From: PRO6 sp049646625
GTDB lineage: Bacteria > Pseudomonadota > Alphaproteobacteria > Rhizobiales > Xanthobacteraceae
Direction: 5' to 3'
DNA: 64,000 nt
Assembly (NCBI GenBank): GCA_049646625.1
Contig: JBARWE010000219.1
Span: 1 to 64,000, forward strand
The notes beneath the pieces are model-generated. The model saw only the letters and a list, made by a program, of their open reading frames with translations, was not told where the DNA came from and did not search any database. A program made the translations under genes and the position numbers. This document shows positions 1-8,739 of this stretch, one piece after another; position 1 is the stretch's first letter; each line of letters begins with the position of its first letter.

Positions 1-302
1 TAAGGTCAGAAGCGCGACTTTAAGCTCTGCCGGGAAATGAACGCCCTTCGGGAGCAGGACCTAGCCGGCCTCAACAGGTCGGCCGTGCAGACCGACCAGT
101 CGTTCCGGGCGCATAGCGGTCTCCTTCTGGCGGGCCTGCGACAGGGCGCAAGCCATCGCCAGCGTTCGCTGGTGTTGAACGATTTTATGAACTGCATGTC
201 GCGGATCGAGCGGCGATGTCAGTGAATGGCCCAATAGCCAGATCGATGAATTTATGCCGTGGAATGATCCACGCTAAACGACGTTGTCTTCTCGCTTACA
301 AC
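1..302. other. No identifiable gene at left edge
   Basis: Only short open frames are present on either strand and none gives a protein I recognise. A minus-strand stretch near 60-180 looks weakly coding, which could be a worn gene end, but I cannot name a family. The stretch lies downstream of the LacI-type gene, which ends at 303. Confidence 0.4.
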
Positions 303-1331
303 TTATCCACCCGAGGAGCGCGGCTTTACGCTGCCGCGCATAATTAGCTCGGTTGGTAGTATCTGGCTGCGAACTGGGGTGTTCTGGCGTGTTGCGGCGA
401 TAATAGCCTTAGCTGCCTCTTCGCCCATCTGCTTCGCCGGCACATGCACGCTTGATAGCGGCGGATTGACCACCCGGGTACTTGGCAGGTCGTCAAATCC
501 GACAATGGATATATCGTCAGGAACACGAATGTTGTGTCGCTGGCAGGCGAATAGCGCACCCATCGCCTGAATGTCATTCGCACAAAAAAGCGCTGTCGGC
601 GAATTGGAGTTCAAGATTAAGCGTGTAGCAGTCTCCACCGCGATTTCGATCTCAAATGGAATCTCGGCTACCAACGTGGGGTCAAAAACAATGCCATGGC
701 GTTCCAGCACAGCGCGATAGGCTCCCAGTCGTTGTGCTGCACGATCATTGATCTGCGTCATGCCACAGATCAGGCCGATCCGACGATGGCCAAGTTGTAT
801 GAGTTTTTCTACGGCCTCGGCGGCGGCATCAGTATTACTGAAAGAGATTGCGGGTACGGATCGCCTTGGGCTGGTCGACCAGGTGACGACGAATGGGATT
901 TCGTAGTGACGTAACAGTTTATACAGCGCTGAATCCCGTTCATAGCCGGTAAGAATGACGCCTTCGACGCGGCTCTCGATGAACTTGCGGATGATGTCCC
1001 GCTCGATACCGGCCGAGTAGTTGGCGTTTGCAATGAGAAGGCTCAAGCCGGCGTTCTGAAGCGTACTCTGAATGGCCTCGGTAAATGCCGCATAGATCGA
1101 GTTCGAGATAGTAGGCACGATCAGACCGACGATCCCCGTGCGTTTGGAAGAAAATGTAGCGGCGCGACCGTCGGGGACGAAATGATGGCGCTCAATAAGC
1201 TTCAAAATCCGCGCCCGTGTCGATGCCGCGACGGTTTCCGGTTTGCGGAGCGTGCGGCTTACCGTTGCGACGGAGACGCCGGCTTCCTTAGCAAGCCCTC
1301 GTATTGTTACGGTTTTTTGGTTGTTGCTCAT
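303..1331 (-). CDS. LacI-family transcriptional regulator
   Basis: A 342-residue DNA-binding regulator that probably represses the divergent sugar or polyol operon. The N-terminus has the LacI helix-turn-helix (TIRGLAKEAGVSVATVSRTL), followed by a hinge and a periplasmic-binding-protein-like effector domain ending in the family motif IVGFDDLP. The open frame extends back to 1619, but that would run through the operator and the next gene, so I take the ATG at 1331. ATGs at 1340 and 1376 are possible and none has a strong ribosome site. It is divergent from the HisD-like gene, with the palindrome at 1390-1405 between them, so autoregulation is likely. The ligand is unknown. Confidence 0.9.
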   Translation of the reverse strand: MSNNQKTVTIRGLAKEAGVSVATVSRTLRKPETVAASTRARILKLIERHHFVPDGRAATFSSKRTGIVGLIVPTISNSIYAAFTEAIQSTLQNAGLSLLIANANYSAGIERDIIRKFIESRVEGVILTGYERDSALYKLLRHYEIPFVVTWSTSPRRSVPAISFSNTDAAAEAVEKLIQLGHRRIGLICGMTQINDRAAQRLGAYRAVLERHGIVFDPTLVAEIPFEIEIAVETATRLILNSNSPTALFCANDIQAMGALFACQRHNIRVPDDISIVGFDDLPSTRVVNPPLSSVHVPAKQMGEEAAKAIIAATRQNTPVRSQILPTELIMRGSVKPRSSGG

Positions 1332-1389
1332 ATGGACCATAGAAAACGCTTCGGGGTGGCTTGACAAGTGCGCCATGCTATTGAATCGT

Positions 1390-1405
1390 ATGTAACCGGT
1401 TACAT
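1390..1405. promoter_or_regulatory. LacI-type operator, perfect palindrome
   Basis: ATGTAACCGGTTACAT is a perfect 16-bp inverted repeat with the central CG typical of LacI/GalR operators. It sits between the LacI gene start (1331) and the HisD-like start (1427), where it could control both. The site is seen directly; that this regulator binds it is inferred. Confidence 0.8.
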
Positions 1406-1426
1406 TGGTTCTGGGTGGGGCATAAT

Positions 1427-2722
1427 ATGGTCCAGTATCTAAAGAAGGCAGAGCCTCGCTCTCGGCAGGATAATCGAGCGCTGAGTGATCGTGTCCGCGA
1501 CATGCTTGCCGATATCGATCAAAACGGCGATGCCGCTGTCCGTCGATATGCAAGGGAGCTGGATCGCTGGGAGAAGCCAGATTTTTGTGTCTCTGACGCC
1601 GAAATTGCCGGAGCCGCAAAAAGCTTAAGCGCTATTTTCAAGGACGATTTTGCTTTCTGCAAGAAGCAAGTAACCGATTTCGCCAAACGCCAGCGAGATT
1701 CGCTGTCAGAGTTCGAGGAGGAGTTCGGCGAAGGAATTTCGCTTGGTCAGAAGATTATCCCCGTCGAAACAGTCGGTTGCTATATTCCTGGTGGTAAGTA
1801 TCCTTTAATTTCCGCGGCGATCATGAGTGTTGCCACGGCCAAAGTGGCGGGCGTGTCGCATGTCATAGGTGCGGCGCCGCCGCGCGACGGCGATGGCATC
1901 TACGCGCCGACATTGTATGCGCTCGCCGAAAGTGGCGCTGACGAAATCTATACAATCGGTGGGGTTCAGGCATTCGCCTCCATGGCTTATGGCCGCGTCG
2001 GGATGCGGTCGGTCGACATGATCACTGGTCCAGGCAATGCCTATGTTGCGGAGGCTAAGCGGCAGCTGTTTGGCCTTGTCGGTATAGATCTGCCGGCCGG
2101 TCCGACGGAGATCCTTGTCATCGCTGACGAGGATGCGGATGCATCGCTAGTTGCGACCGACCTGCTCGGTCAGGCCGAGCATGGGCCCGATAGTCCAGCG
2201 TGGTGTATCACGACCTCTGAGAGGAAGGGGCGTGAAATCCTTGCTGAGATCGAGCGCCAGTTGTTGTCGTTACCGACTGCAGATGTCGCCGGCGCTTCGT
2301 GGAAGCGATGGGGCGAGTTGGCTGTCGTCGATGGCGACGATGCGGCGATCGAATTGAGCGATCAGTATGCACCTGAGCATCTTGAGCTGCTGACCGAGCG
2401 AAATGATTACTACCTGAAGCATTTACGTAATTACGGTAGTTTGTTTATTGGCGAGGAAAGCACGGTTGCGTATGGCGATAAGGGTGTTGGCACGAACCAT
2501 ACGTTGCCCACCAATCGTGCTGCTCGCTACACTGGTGGGCTTTGGGTTGGTAAGTTCCTTAAAACCGTTACCTATCAACATCTAACCCCCGCTGCGAGCA
2601 AGCGAATAGCGCCGATCATCGGTCGCATGTGTGCGACGGAGGGCATGCTAGCCCACGAAATCACCGCCAAGGTGCGTCTTGAGCGCTATGCGCAGCGGCG
2701 ACGCGAGGGACCCGCAAGGTGA
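1427..2722 (+). CDS. HisD-family NAD-dependent alcohol dehydrogenase (HpsN-like)
   Basis: A 431-residue histidinol dehydrogenase-family enzyme, which oxidises a primary alcohol through the aldehyde to the acid with two NAD. The family's zinc and catalytic residues are visible: Gln249 and His252 (QAEHG), Glu317/His318 (APEHL), Asp351 (YGDKGVGTNHTLPT) and His410 near the end. The ATG at 1427 has GGTGGGG upstream; a GTG at 1415 is also open. It lies in a carbohydrate ABC operon with no other his genes, so histidine synthesis is unlikely. Its nearest described relatives by context and the N-terminal LKK style are (R)-2,3-dihydroxypropanesulfonate 3-dehydrogenases (HpsN), but the substrate here is not shown. 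It overlaps the next gene by GTGA. Confidence 0.85.
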   Translation: MVQYLKKAEPRSRQDNRALSDRVRDMLADIDQNGDAAVRRYARELDRWEKPDFCVSDAEIAGAAKSLSAIFKDDFAFCKKQVTDFAKRQRDSLSEFEEEFGEGISLGQKIIPVETVGCYIPGGKYPLISAAIMSVATAKVAGVSHVIGAAPPRDGDGIYAPTLYALAESGADEIYTIGGVQAFASMAYGRVGMRSVDMITGPGNAYVAEAKRQLFGLVGIDLPAGPTEILVIADEDADASLVATDLLGQAEHGPDSPAWCITTSERKGREILAEIERQLLSLPTADVAGASWKRWGELAVVDGDDAAIELSDQYAPEHLELLTERNDYYLKHLRNYGSLFIGEESTVAYGDKGVGTNHTLPTNRAARYTGGLWVGKFLKTVTYQHLTPAASKRIAPIIGRMCATEGMLAHEITAKVRLERYAQRRREGPAR

Positions 2723-4041
2723 CTGATACTCGCAGTGTTGCTGATACGGCCGAGGTGCGTGCGGCGATCGCCGCAGTGCAGAGCGCCGCTATGGGCTTCG
2801 GAAAACTTGAGATTAGCCCGAAGGTCTGCGTCAGTTCTTTACATGATATTGCCAAAATATACACGCCGGGAGTTGGTGCGCTAGTTCGCCGCATCATACA
2901 GAATCCGGAAGATCTCAACGTCCTTAGTAATCGTGGCAACACGATTGCGGTGGTCACTGATGGTACGGCGGTGCTCGGCTTAGGGAATGCGGGACCGCGC
3001 GCCGCGCTCCCTGTGATGGAAGGTAAGGCGATCATGTTCAAGCTCCTGGCGGGGCTTGATGCGGTTCCGATTTGCTTGGACGTAGACGACCCGGCGCGAC
3101 TGGTCGAGCACATCGCGGTTCTCGAGCCAAATTTTGCAGGCTTCAATCTTGAGGACGTGGCAGCTCCACATTGCTTTAATGTCGTCGAGAAACTGGCTGA
3201 GCGGGTTGCTGTGCCGGTCTTTCATGATGATCAGTACGGCACGGCAACGGTTATTGTTGCCGCGCTAATGAACGCTGCAAAGGTTGTCGGCAAGAAGAAG
3301 GAAGATTTGCGCGTCGTCGTCAATGGCGCTGGAGCGGCGGGGACCGCTGCTGTGCGGCTGATCTCGCGATGGGGGGTTGGCGATATCATTGCTTGTGATC
3401 GCCACGGCATCATTGTTCGCAGTGAAAAACAGCCGGCGCCACATATGGATATGCTGGCCGCCGTAACTAACCGCGAAGGCAAGGTCGGTGCGCTTGCGGA
3501 TGCCCTCCAAGGGGCCGATGTCTTTGTTGGCTTGAGTAGAGGTGGCTTACTCGATGCCACGAGTATCCGTTCAATGGCGAAGTCTGCGATTGTCTTTGCC
3601 TGTGCTAACCCCGAGCCGGAGATTATGCCGGGAGAGGCAATCGCAGCGGGCGCAGCTATTGCCGGTAGCGGTCGCTTCGACGAGATCAATCAGTGCAATA
3701 ACGTTCTTGCCTTTCCCGGCATCATGCGGGGCGCGGTTGACATCGCCGCGAGGCGCGTAACTGAGACAATGTGCCTCGCGGCGTCGCGCGTTATTGCCGA
3801 TTCGGTCGGCGTGGATGAGCTTTCACCGCACAATGTGTTGCCGGGACCTCTATCTCCCGATCTTTGTCCGATGGTGGCCGAGGCCGTTGCCGCCCAGGGC
3901 GCCATCGAGGGAAATGCCAGAAAGCCGTATCGCGCCGGCGAGATCGGCGCGCGCGTTCGTGACCACAATCGCCGCTCAGCGCAGCAACAACTATTCTTAC
4001 AGAGCCTAATCAAGCGCACTTCCGAGCTTACAGTCGCATAA
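2719..4041 (+). CDS. Malic enzyme, short form (NAD(P)-dependent)
   Basis: A 440-residue oxidative decarboxylase of the malic enzyme family, converting malate or a close analogue to pyruvate and CO2. Visible motifs are IYTPGVG with the catalytic Tyr48, the MEGKA lysine (Lys103), the metal-binding FHDDQYGTA (168-176), the Rossmann GAGAAG (203-208), ANPEPEI and NVLAFPGIMRGA. It lacks the phosphotransacetylase-like C-terminal domain of long MaeB proteins. The GTG start at 2719 overlaps the HisD-like stop, implying translational coupling. A dedicated malic enzyme coupled to an alcohol dehydrogenase suggests the pathway makes malate or a malate-like acid; that is inference. Confidence 0.88.
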   Translation: MTDTRSVADTAEVRAAIAAVQSAAMGFGKLEISPKVCVSSLHDIAKIYTPGVGALVRRIIQNPEDLNVLSNRGNTIAVVTDGTAVLGLGNAGPRAALPVMEGKAIMFKLLAGLDAVPICLDVDDPARLVEHIAVLEPNFAGFNLEDVAAPHCFNVVEKLAERVAVPVFHDDQYGTATVIVAALMNAAKVVGKKKEDLRVVVNGAGAAGTAAVRLISRWGVGDIIACDRHGIIVRSEKQPAPHMDMLAAVTNREGKVGALADALQGADVFVGLSRGGLLDATSIRSMAKSAIVFACANPEPEIMPGEAIAAGAAIAGSGRFDEINQCNNVLAFPGIMRGAVDIAARRVTETMCLAASRVIADSVGVDELSPHNVLPGPLSPDLCPMVAEAVAAQGAIEGNARKPYRAGEIGARVRDHNRRSAQQQLFLQSLIKRTSELTVA

Positions 4042-4064
4042 TTAAATACTACAGGGAGGAAGAT

Positions 4065-5456
4065 ATGAAGAAGCAAGATCCGACTGGAACAGGATTGTCC
4101 TTCAACCGGCGCGCATTTATTGGAGGGGCTGCAGTAGCTGGCATCGGTGCGGCGTCGTTGTTTAATTCCGCAGGCAGCTTCGCGCAAAGTAGCAAAACCG
4201 GTGTTGCCCGGGTGTGGGGTGAGCCAGGGCCATATGGCGGCACAGCCGTCGCCGCGATGAACGAGTGGGCACAGAAGAATGCTCCCGGGTTAAAGTTCGA
4301 GATCGAAACGATCCCGTGGGACGGCGTTTATGTAAAATTAATGACAGACTTGGCTGCGCGCCGTCCGCCAGCGTTGATTAGCGTTGAATCGCCAATTGCT
4401 ATGCAGCTAATGGCGGAAGGTTTGCTTCTTCCTGTCGATGAACTTGTGCAAAAGATCGGCACTGATCGCATTTCCGACAGCGTTAAGTGGGATTACTGGG
4501 GCAAATGGAAGGGTAAACAGTACGTTATTCCGGCGCATCACCAGCCGCACCTTCTGCTGGTTCGCATGGATATCGTGAAGGAGTTCGGCCTCAAAGATCC
4601 CGATATGTGGGACTGGAATGATTTGCTCGATGCCGCCAAAACGATTTCCAGCAAGAAGCCGGAAATGGCCGGGTTCTGTATGGCTCTGGGCCGCAATCTC
4701 TGTACGGACTATCATTTCGCGGCACTGCTGCATTCCGCAGGTGGCCGGATGTTTGATCAGGCCAACAAGTTTGAAGTTGTGTTTGATAGTCCACAGACGG
4801 TCGAAGCGCTTACCTTCGTAAAGGAGCTTCTGCCGTATATGCCAAAAGGGGCGGCCGAATATAGCTTCCTTCAGGTCGTTGACGCGCATGTGACCGGGAA
4901 AACTGCGATGAGTTTCTATTGGGGGCGGACGCTCGGGCGTGCTGCGGAGGAAGCAAAGCCGATATTCGAGGCAACCGAGGCATTTAATCATGCTCGGCAT
5001 CCAAAGACAGGTCGCCGCAGCAACTGGAACGACTTCCAGGGCTGGTGTATCCCGGCGCAGAATAATCCGTTTATTGAAGAGGCCAAGCAGGCACTTGTTT
5101 ATCAGCAGACAAGCAAAGATTGGCTCATCAAGTATTGCCACTCCCTCGTTCCGAATGTAGGCCCGACCTACAAAGATATTGCGGACGCGCCCGAGCTGCG
5201 CAATCACCCGATCTATCAGGCGAAGAAAAGAACCGTAGATACCTATTACAAGACCTCGTTGGCAAACTCGAGCAGTACTGCCAACGAACTATTGCAGGGT
5301 GTGAACCCATTTGCGGGTTATGTCCATGGTCGATCGGTTCTGGCTCAGACCGTGCAGAAAGTTGTGATTGATAATATGGCGCCGGCCGACGCCGCAAAGT
5401 GGGGCGCCAAGGAGCTTGAAGCGATTCGCCGCGAAAATATCCGCCTACTAGACTGA
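4065..5456 (+). CDS. ABC importer solute-binding protein, family 1, Tat-exported
   Basis: A 463-residue extracellular carbohydrate-binding protein for the importer encoded just downstream. The N-terminus carries a twin-arginine signal (FNRRAFIGGAAVAGIGAASL) ending near SFAQ, so export by Tat is likely. The rest has the MalE/UgpB-like pattern, with WDGVYVKLMTDLAARRPPAL and a tryptophan-rich centre. GGGAGG at 4052-4057 precedes the ATG at 4065. A loop-less hairpin follows at 5460-5489. The bound compound is unknown; CUT1 importers mostly carry sugars, oligosaccharides, polyols and glycerol derivatives. Confidence 0.88.
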   Translation: MKKQDPTGTGLSFNRRAFIGGAAVAGIGAASLFNSAGSFAQSSKTGVARVWGEPGPYGGTAVAAMNEWAQKNAPGLKFEIETIPWDGVYVKLMTDLAARRPPALISVESPIAMQLMAEGLLLPVDELVQKIGTDRISDSVKWDYWGKWKGKQYVIPAHHQPHLLLVRMDIVKEFGLKDPDMWDWNDLLDAAKTISSKKPEMAGFCMALGRNLCTDYHFAALLHSAGGRMFDQANKFEVVFDSPQTVEALTFVKELLPYMPKGAAEYSFLQVVDAHVTGKTAMSFYWGRTLGRAAEEAKPIFEATEAFNHARHPKTGRRSNWNDFQGWCIPAQNNPFIEEAKQALVYQQTSKDWLIKYCHSLVPNVGPTYKDIADAPELRNHPIYQAKKRTVDTYYKTSLANSSSTANELLQGVNPFAGYVHGRSVLAQTVQKVVIDNMAPADAAKWGAKELEAIRRENIRLLD

Positions 5457-5459
5457 AGT

Positions 5460-5489
5460 AATGCTGGGCGGCCGCGGCCGCCCAGCATT
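5460..5489. promoter_or_regulatory. Perfect hairpin between binding-protein and permease genes
   Basis: A perfect 30-bp inverted repeat with left arm AATGCTGGGCGGCCG and its exact complement, starting four bases after the binding-protein stop. No T-run follows, so it is unlikely to be a simple terminator. It more plausibly protects or delimits the 3' end of the binding-protein message, giving more binding protein than permease. Confidence 0.7.
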
Positions 5490-5504
5490 CAATGGGCGAG
5501 AGCG

Positions 5505-6398
5505 ATGTTTCTGCGAAACTTTCTGTCCTCCGACCGTGTCGTCGGGATCGTGTTCATTATGCCGTTTCTTATCACGGCTGCGGTGTTCATGGTCTACCCA
5601 ATCGGCGAGGCGATCCGGCTTGCCTTCGTCAATTATAATCCGCTGCGGCCTGATGCGTCGTTCTATGTTGGGTTGGCTAATTTTCGGTATGTGTTCGATG
5701 ATCCGCTGTTCTGGCAGTCGATGTGGCAGGCGACAGTCTGGACGCTACTATCGACCCTGTTTCAGACGGTGCTAGGTGTAGGGATAGCGCTACTTCTACA
5801 CCAGGCGATTTTCGGTATCGCCGTTTTCCGTGGGTTGCTACTCTTTCCCTATATTGTACCGACAGTGGTAATAGCGCTGATCTGGCGCTGGATTTTTAAT
5901 CCAGATATCGGCGTAGTTAACTATGGTCTCCAAGCTGCTGGGATTATCGATACGCCGATCTATTGGTTGTCGACCCCGACGATGGCGATGGCCTCGACCA
6001 TCATGCTCAATGTCTGGAAGTATACCCCATTTGTTGTCATCGTCGTACTCGCGCGGCTACAGACCGTTCCACTCGAATTGTATGATGCCGCAAAAGTGGA
6101 TGGGGCAGGCGTAATTCGCCGCTTCCTTGATGTAACGCTTCCGCAGTTACGCGAAGTACTGGTCGTTGTAATCGTGTTCCGCACGATCTGGACTTTCAAT
6201 AAGTTTGAAGAAATCTACCTGCTAACCAAGGGTGGGCCGGGAACATCGACCTTTAACCTTGCAATCTATTCCTTCGAACAATCCATGGCGAATCTCAAGC
6301 TCGGTGCTGGTGCCGCCACCGGCGTCGTTATGATGGTGATGTTGCTATTTGGCAGTATTATCTATCTGCGCGTTGCTGGCTTCGAGCGGGAGGATTGA
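5505..6398 (+). CDS. Sugar ABC importer permease (MalF/UgpA type)
   Basis: A 297-residue inner-membrane permease with about six hydrophobic segments. The cytoplasmic EAA loop that contacts the ATPase is visible as LELYDAAKVDGAGVIRRFLDVTLP near residues 190-213. Length is normal for the shorter MalF relatives. It follows the hairpin and precedes the second permease by four bases. ATG at 5505; a leftward open frame overlapping the hairpin is not credible. Confidence 0.92.
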   Translation: MFLRNFLSSDRVVGIVFIMPFLITAAVFMVYPIGEAIRLAFVNYNPLRPDASFYVGLANFRYVFDDPLFWQSMWQATVWTLLSTLFQTVLGVGIALLLHQAIFGIAVFRGLLLFPYIVPTVVIALIWRWIFNPDIGVVNYGLQAAGIIDTPIYWLSTPTMAMASTIMLNVWKYTPFVVIVVLARLQTVPLELYDAAKVDGAGVIRRFLDVTLPQLREVLVVVIVFRTIWTFNKFEEIYLLTKGGPGTSTFNLAIYSFEQSMANLKLGAGAATGVVMMVMLLFGSIIYLRVAGFERED

Positions 6399-6402
6399 GG
6401 GT

Positions 6403-7299
6403 ATGAACGGGATTCCCTTCCAGGCGGCCAAACGCGCCGCGCTTTACTTGATACTCACGCTTATTACCTTCGTTGTTTGTTTCCCCCTCGTTTGGGCTCT
6501 TTCGACGTCACTAAAATCAAAATCAGAAATTTTCGCTACGCCGCCAACGCTAATTCCACATACGGCGACTCTGGAAAACTACGAGGCGCTGCTCACCGGT
6601 CGCCAGCAATACTATCAAGCCGATCCCGGCGCTGCGGTGAGCAATCCATCGCCTGCGACATTTTTTACTCGCTGGTTTCTGAACAGTATGATCGTAACCA
6701 TAGGATCAACGCTTATTAGCATAGCGGTCTCGACGCTCGCCGCATATAGTCTTACGCGCTTCCGCTATTGGGGTAGGAACTTTATTCCGTACTTCAGCCT
6801 GCTTGGCTACATGGTCCCTTCGATCATTTTTGTCTTTCCTCTATTTCTGATGATGGTGCGTCTTGATCTAACCGATAGTCTGTGGAGTCTAATTTTTGGC
6901 TATGTATGTATCACTTTACCATTCTGCATGTGGTTGATGTGGGCCTTTATGCGCTCCATCCCACTCGAGATCGAGGAAGCTGCACTTATTGATGGTGCTT
7001 CCCGCTATCAGGTGTTCGCCAGCGTTGTTCTGCCAACGGCGCTTCCTGGAATTATCGCCGCGTCCATTTTCTCAATGATTGTTTCTTGGAATGACTATCT
7101 GTTTGGGCGCGTTTTTATAAATTCGCTTGATAACCTGACGCTGACTGTCGGTGTAATGCTTTTCTTTGAGGGGACGCATGTTGATTGGGGTCTATTGATG
7201 GCAGCGTCCGTACTGATGACGCTTCCGATGGCGATCTTATTCATGACGTTACAGCGCTATCTCGTAGCCGGTTTTGGTGCTGGTGCTGTGAAAGGCTGA
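6403..7299 (+). CDS. Sugar ABC importer permease (MalG/UgpE type)
   Basis: A 298-residue partner permease. The EAA loop reads LEIEEAALIDGASRYQVFASVVLPTALPG, and the C-terminus (QRYLVAGFGAGAVKG) is the usual end of MalG-type proteins. The ATG at 6403, preceded by GGAGG at 6389-6393, is preferred over an upstream in-frame ATG at 6349 inside the previous gene. Six membrane segments are expected. It forms the channel with the 5505 product. Confidence 0.92.
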   Translation: MNGIPFQAAKRAALYLILTLITFVVCFPLVWALSTSLKSKSEIFATPPTLIPHTATLENYEALLTGRQQYYQADPGAAVSNPSPATFFTRWFLNSMIVTIGSTLISIAVSTLAAYSLTRFRYWGRNFIPYFSLLGYMVPSIIFVFPLFLMMVRLDLTDSLWSLIFGYVCITLPFCMWLMWAFMRSIPLEIEEAALIDGASRYQVFASVVLPTALPGIIAASIFSMIVSWNDYLFGRVFINSLDNLTLTVGVMLFFEGTHVDWGLLMAASVLMTLPMAILFMTLQRYLVAGFGAGAVKG

Positions 7300-7306
7300 G
7301 CGGAAA

Positions 7307-8368
7307 ATGGAAGTCAGACTCGATCGTATCAACAAAAAATTCGGCACGGTTCATGTTCTGAAGGACATTGATCTCGTGTTTCCTGATCGGCAATTTATCA
7401 CCCTGCTTGGGCCGTCAGGCTGTGGTAAGACCACTCTGCTTCGAATGATTGCCGGCTTGGAAGAGATAACCGACGGGCAGATACGGTTTGGCGACCTTGA
7501 TGTAACAAGGCTCGCGCCTCGCGATCGCAATATCGCGATGGTCTTTCAGTCTTATGCGCTTTATCCGCAGATGACGGTTCGTAAGAATCTGGGTTATGGG
7601 TTGCGCGTGCGCAAGACACCGAAGACCGAAATCGATGTGGCCGTGGGGCGCGTCGCAAAAATTCTAGAGATTGATCATTTGCTTGATCGTAAGCCCGGTC
7701 AACTTTCCGGTGGCCAGCGTCAGCGTGTTGCCCTTGGGCGAGCCATGGTTCGTAAGCCGGATATTTTTTTGATGGACGAGCCGCTCTCCAATCTCGATGC
7801 CAAACTTCGTGTTATAATGCGTGGAGAGCTGCGAAAATTTCACCTCGATCTGAACGTGACAACGATTTATGTGACGCACGATCAGCTCGAAGCAATGACG
7901 ATGTCCGACTATATTGCTGTAATGCATCAGGGTGTATTGCAGCAATTTGGCACGCCGGCGGAAATCTACAACAGTCCAGCGAATATATTCGTGGCGAGTT
8001 TCATTGGTAGCCCGCCGATGAATTTCTTATCCTGTTTGATCGAAGATGGTAGGGCGGTGGCGGATGGTAGCGCCCTGGAATTAACCCCTCTTCCTGCGGT
8101 GCCGACAGTCAGTAAATTTCAACTTGGAGTTAGGCCGCAGGATATCTTGATAACTAATCAGAGCGGCGGAGATCTGCATGGCGCTGTGTCATTAGTTGAA
8201 TTGCTCGGATCAGAGAAATTAGTTGAGGTTAAACTGGACTCTGGGAAGCTGCTGACCGTGCAAGTCAGTGCTGATCATATCGTAGAGATCGGTCAATCCG
8301 TGCATCTCCGGTTAAGATCGGAGAAAGTTCATATGTTCGATGAGGTTACGGGAAAAGCTATCGTGTAG
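7307..8368 (+). CDS. Sugar ABC importer ATPase (UgpC/MalK type)
   Basis: A 353-residue ATP-binding subunit. Walker A is GPSGCGKT (35-42), the Q-loop is MVFQSYALYPQMTV, the signature is LSGGQRQR, Walker B is IFLMDEPLSNLDAKL and the switch histidine is in YVTHDQ. The C-terminal 110 residues form the MalK-like TOBE regulatory domain. It ends the operon hisD-like/malic enzyme/binding protein/two permeases/ATPase. No clear terminator is visible after it. Confidence 0.93.
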   Translation: MEVRLDRINKKFGTVHVLKDIDLVFPDRQFITLLGPSGCGKTTLLRMIAGLEEITDGQIRFGDLDVTRLAPRDRNIAMVFQSYALYPQMTVRKNLGYGLRVRKTPKTEIDVAVGRVAKILEIDHLLDRKPGQLSGGQRQRVALGRAMVRKPDIFLMDEPLSNLDAKLRVIMRGELRKFHLDLNVTTIYVTHDQLEAMTMSDYIAVMHQGVLQQFGTPAEIYNSPANIFVASFIGSPPMNFLSCLIEDGRAVADGSALELTPLPAVPTVSKFQLGVRPQDILITNQSGGDLHGAVSLVELLGSEKLVEVKLDSGKLLTVQVSADHIVEIGQSVHLRLRSEKVHMFDEVTGKAIV

Positions 8369-8739
8369 AGTAAAAGCTTGCGAGCCGCGCTAGCGCTTAA
8401 ACTCGCCGCGGCGCAGCACCACCTCATTGACGCGGTAGCTCGCGAGAGATGGTTGCGCGACTTGCGTACAGGAGTCTTGCAGCGTACGTCTTGTCGGCGC
8501 TGGCTACATTGATAGCATGCGCAGTTTTCTTTTTTCGTTCACGCTTCAGATAGCGTTCTAGATCTAAATCTCCGCCCGCTTGACACTGTCTGCCACTTCG
8601 ATTGGCGTCTCGAACTTTATGTCGCCGATGATCTACCGCTAAGATTTCACCCAGCGGAAATTGGAGCCTCGGCTGTTTCTGTTGCACCGTAGGGCGCGGG
8701 TTGAGTAACGTTGCCCCCAGATTTTATCCAATCTTAAGT
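8369..8739. other. Gene-free stretch after the sugar operon
   Basis: I see no supported gene. A short GCGCTAGCGC palindrome at 8387-8396 is too small to call a terminator. The short open frames have no recognisable product. The stretch runs into IS3 debris. Confidence 0.5.

Noticed and set aside
1427..2722. Histidine biosynthesis hisD
   Set aside because: The fold and residues match, but the neighbours are an importer and malic enzyme, and no other his gene is present.
1427..8368. Sulfoquinovose or dihydroxypropanesulfonate degradation locus
   Set aside because: The HisD-like gene resembles HpsN, but no sulfoquinovosidase, sulfolactate sulfo-lyase or other desulfonating gene is present.
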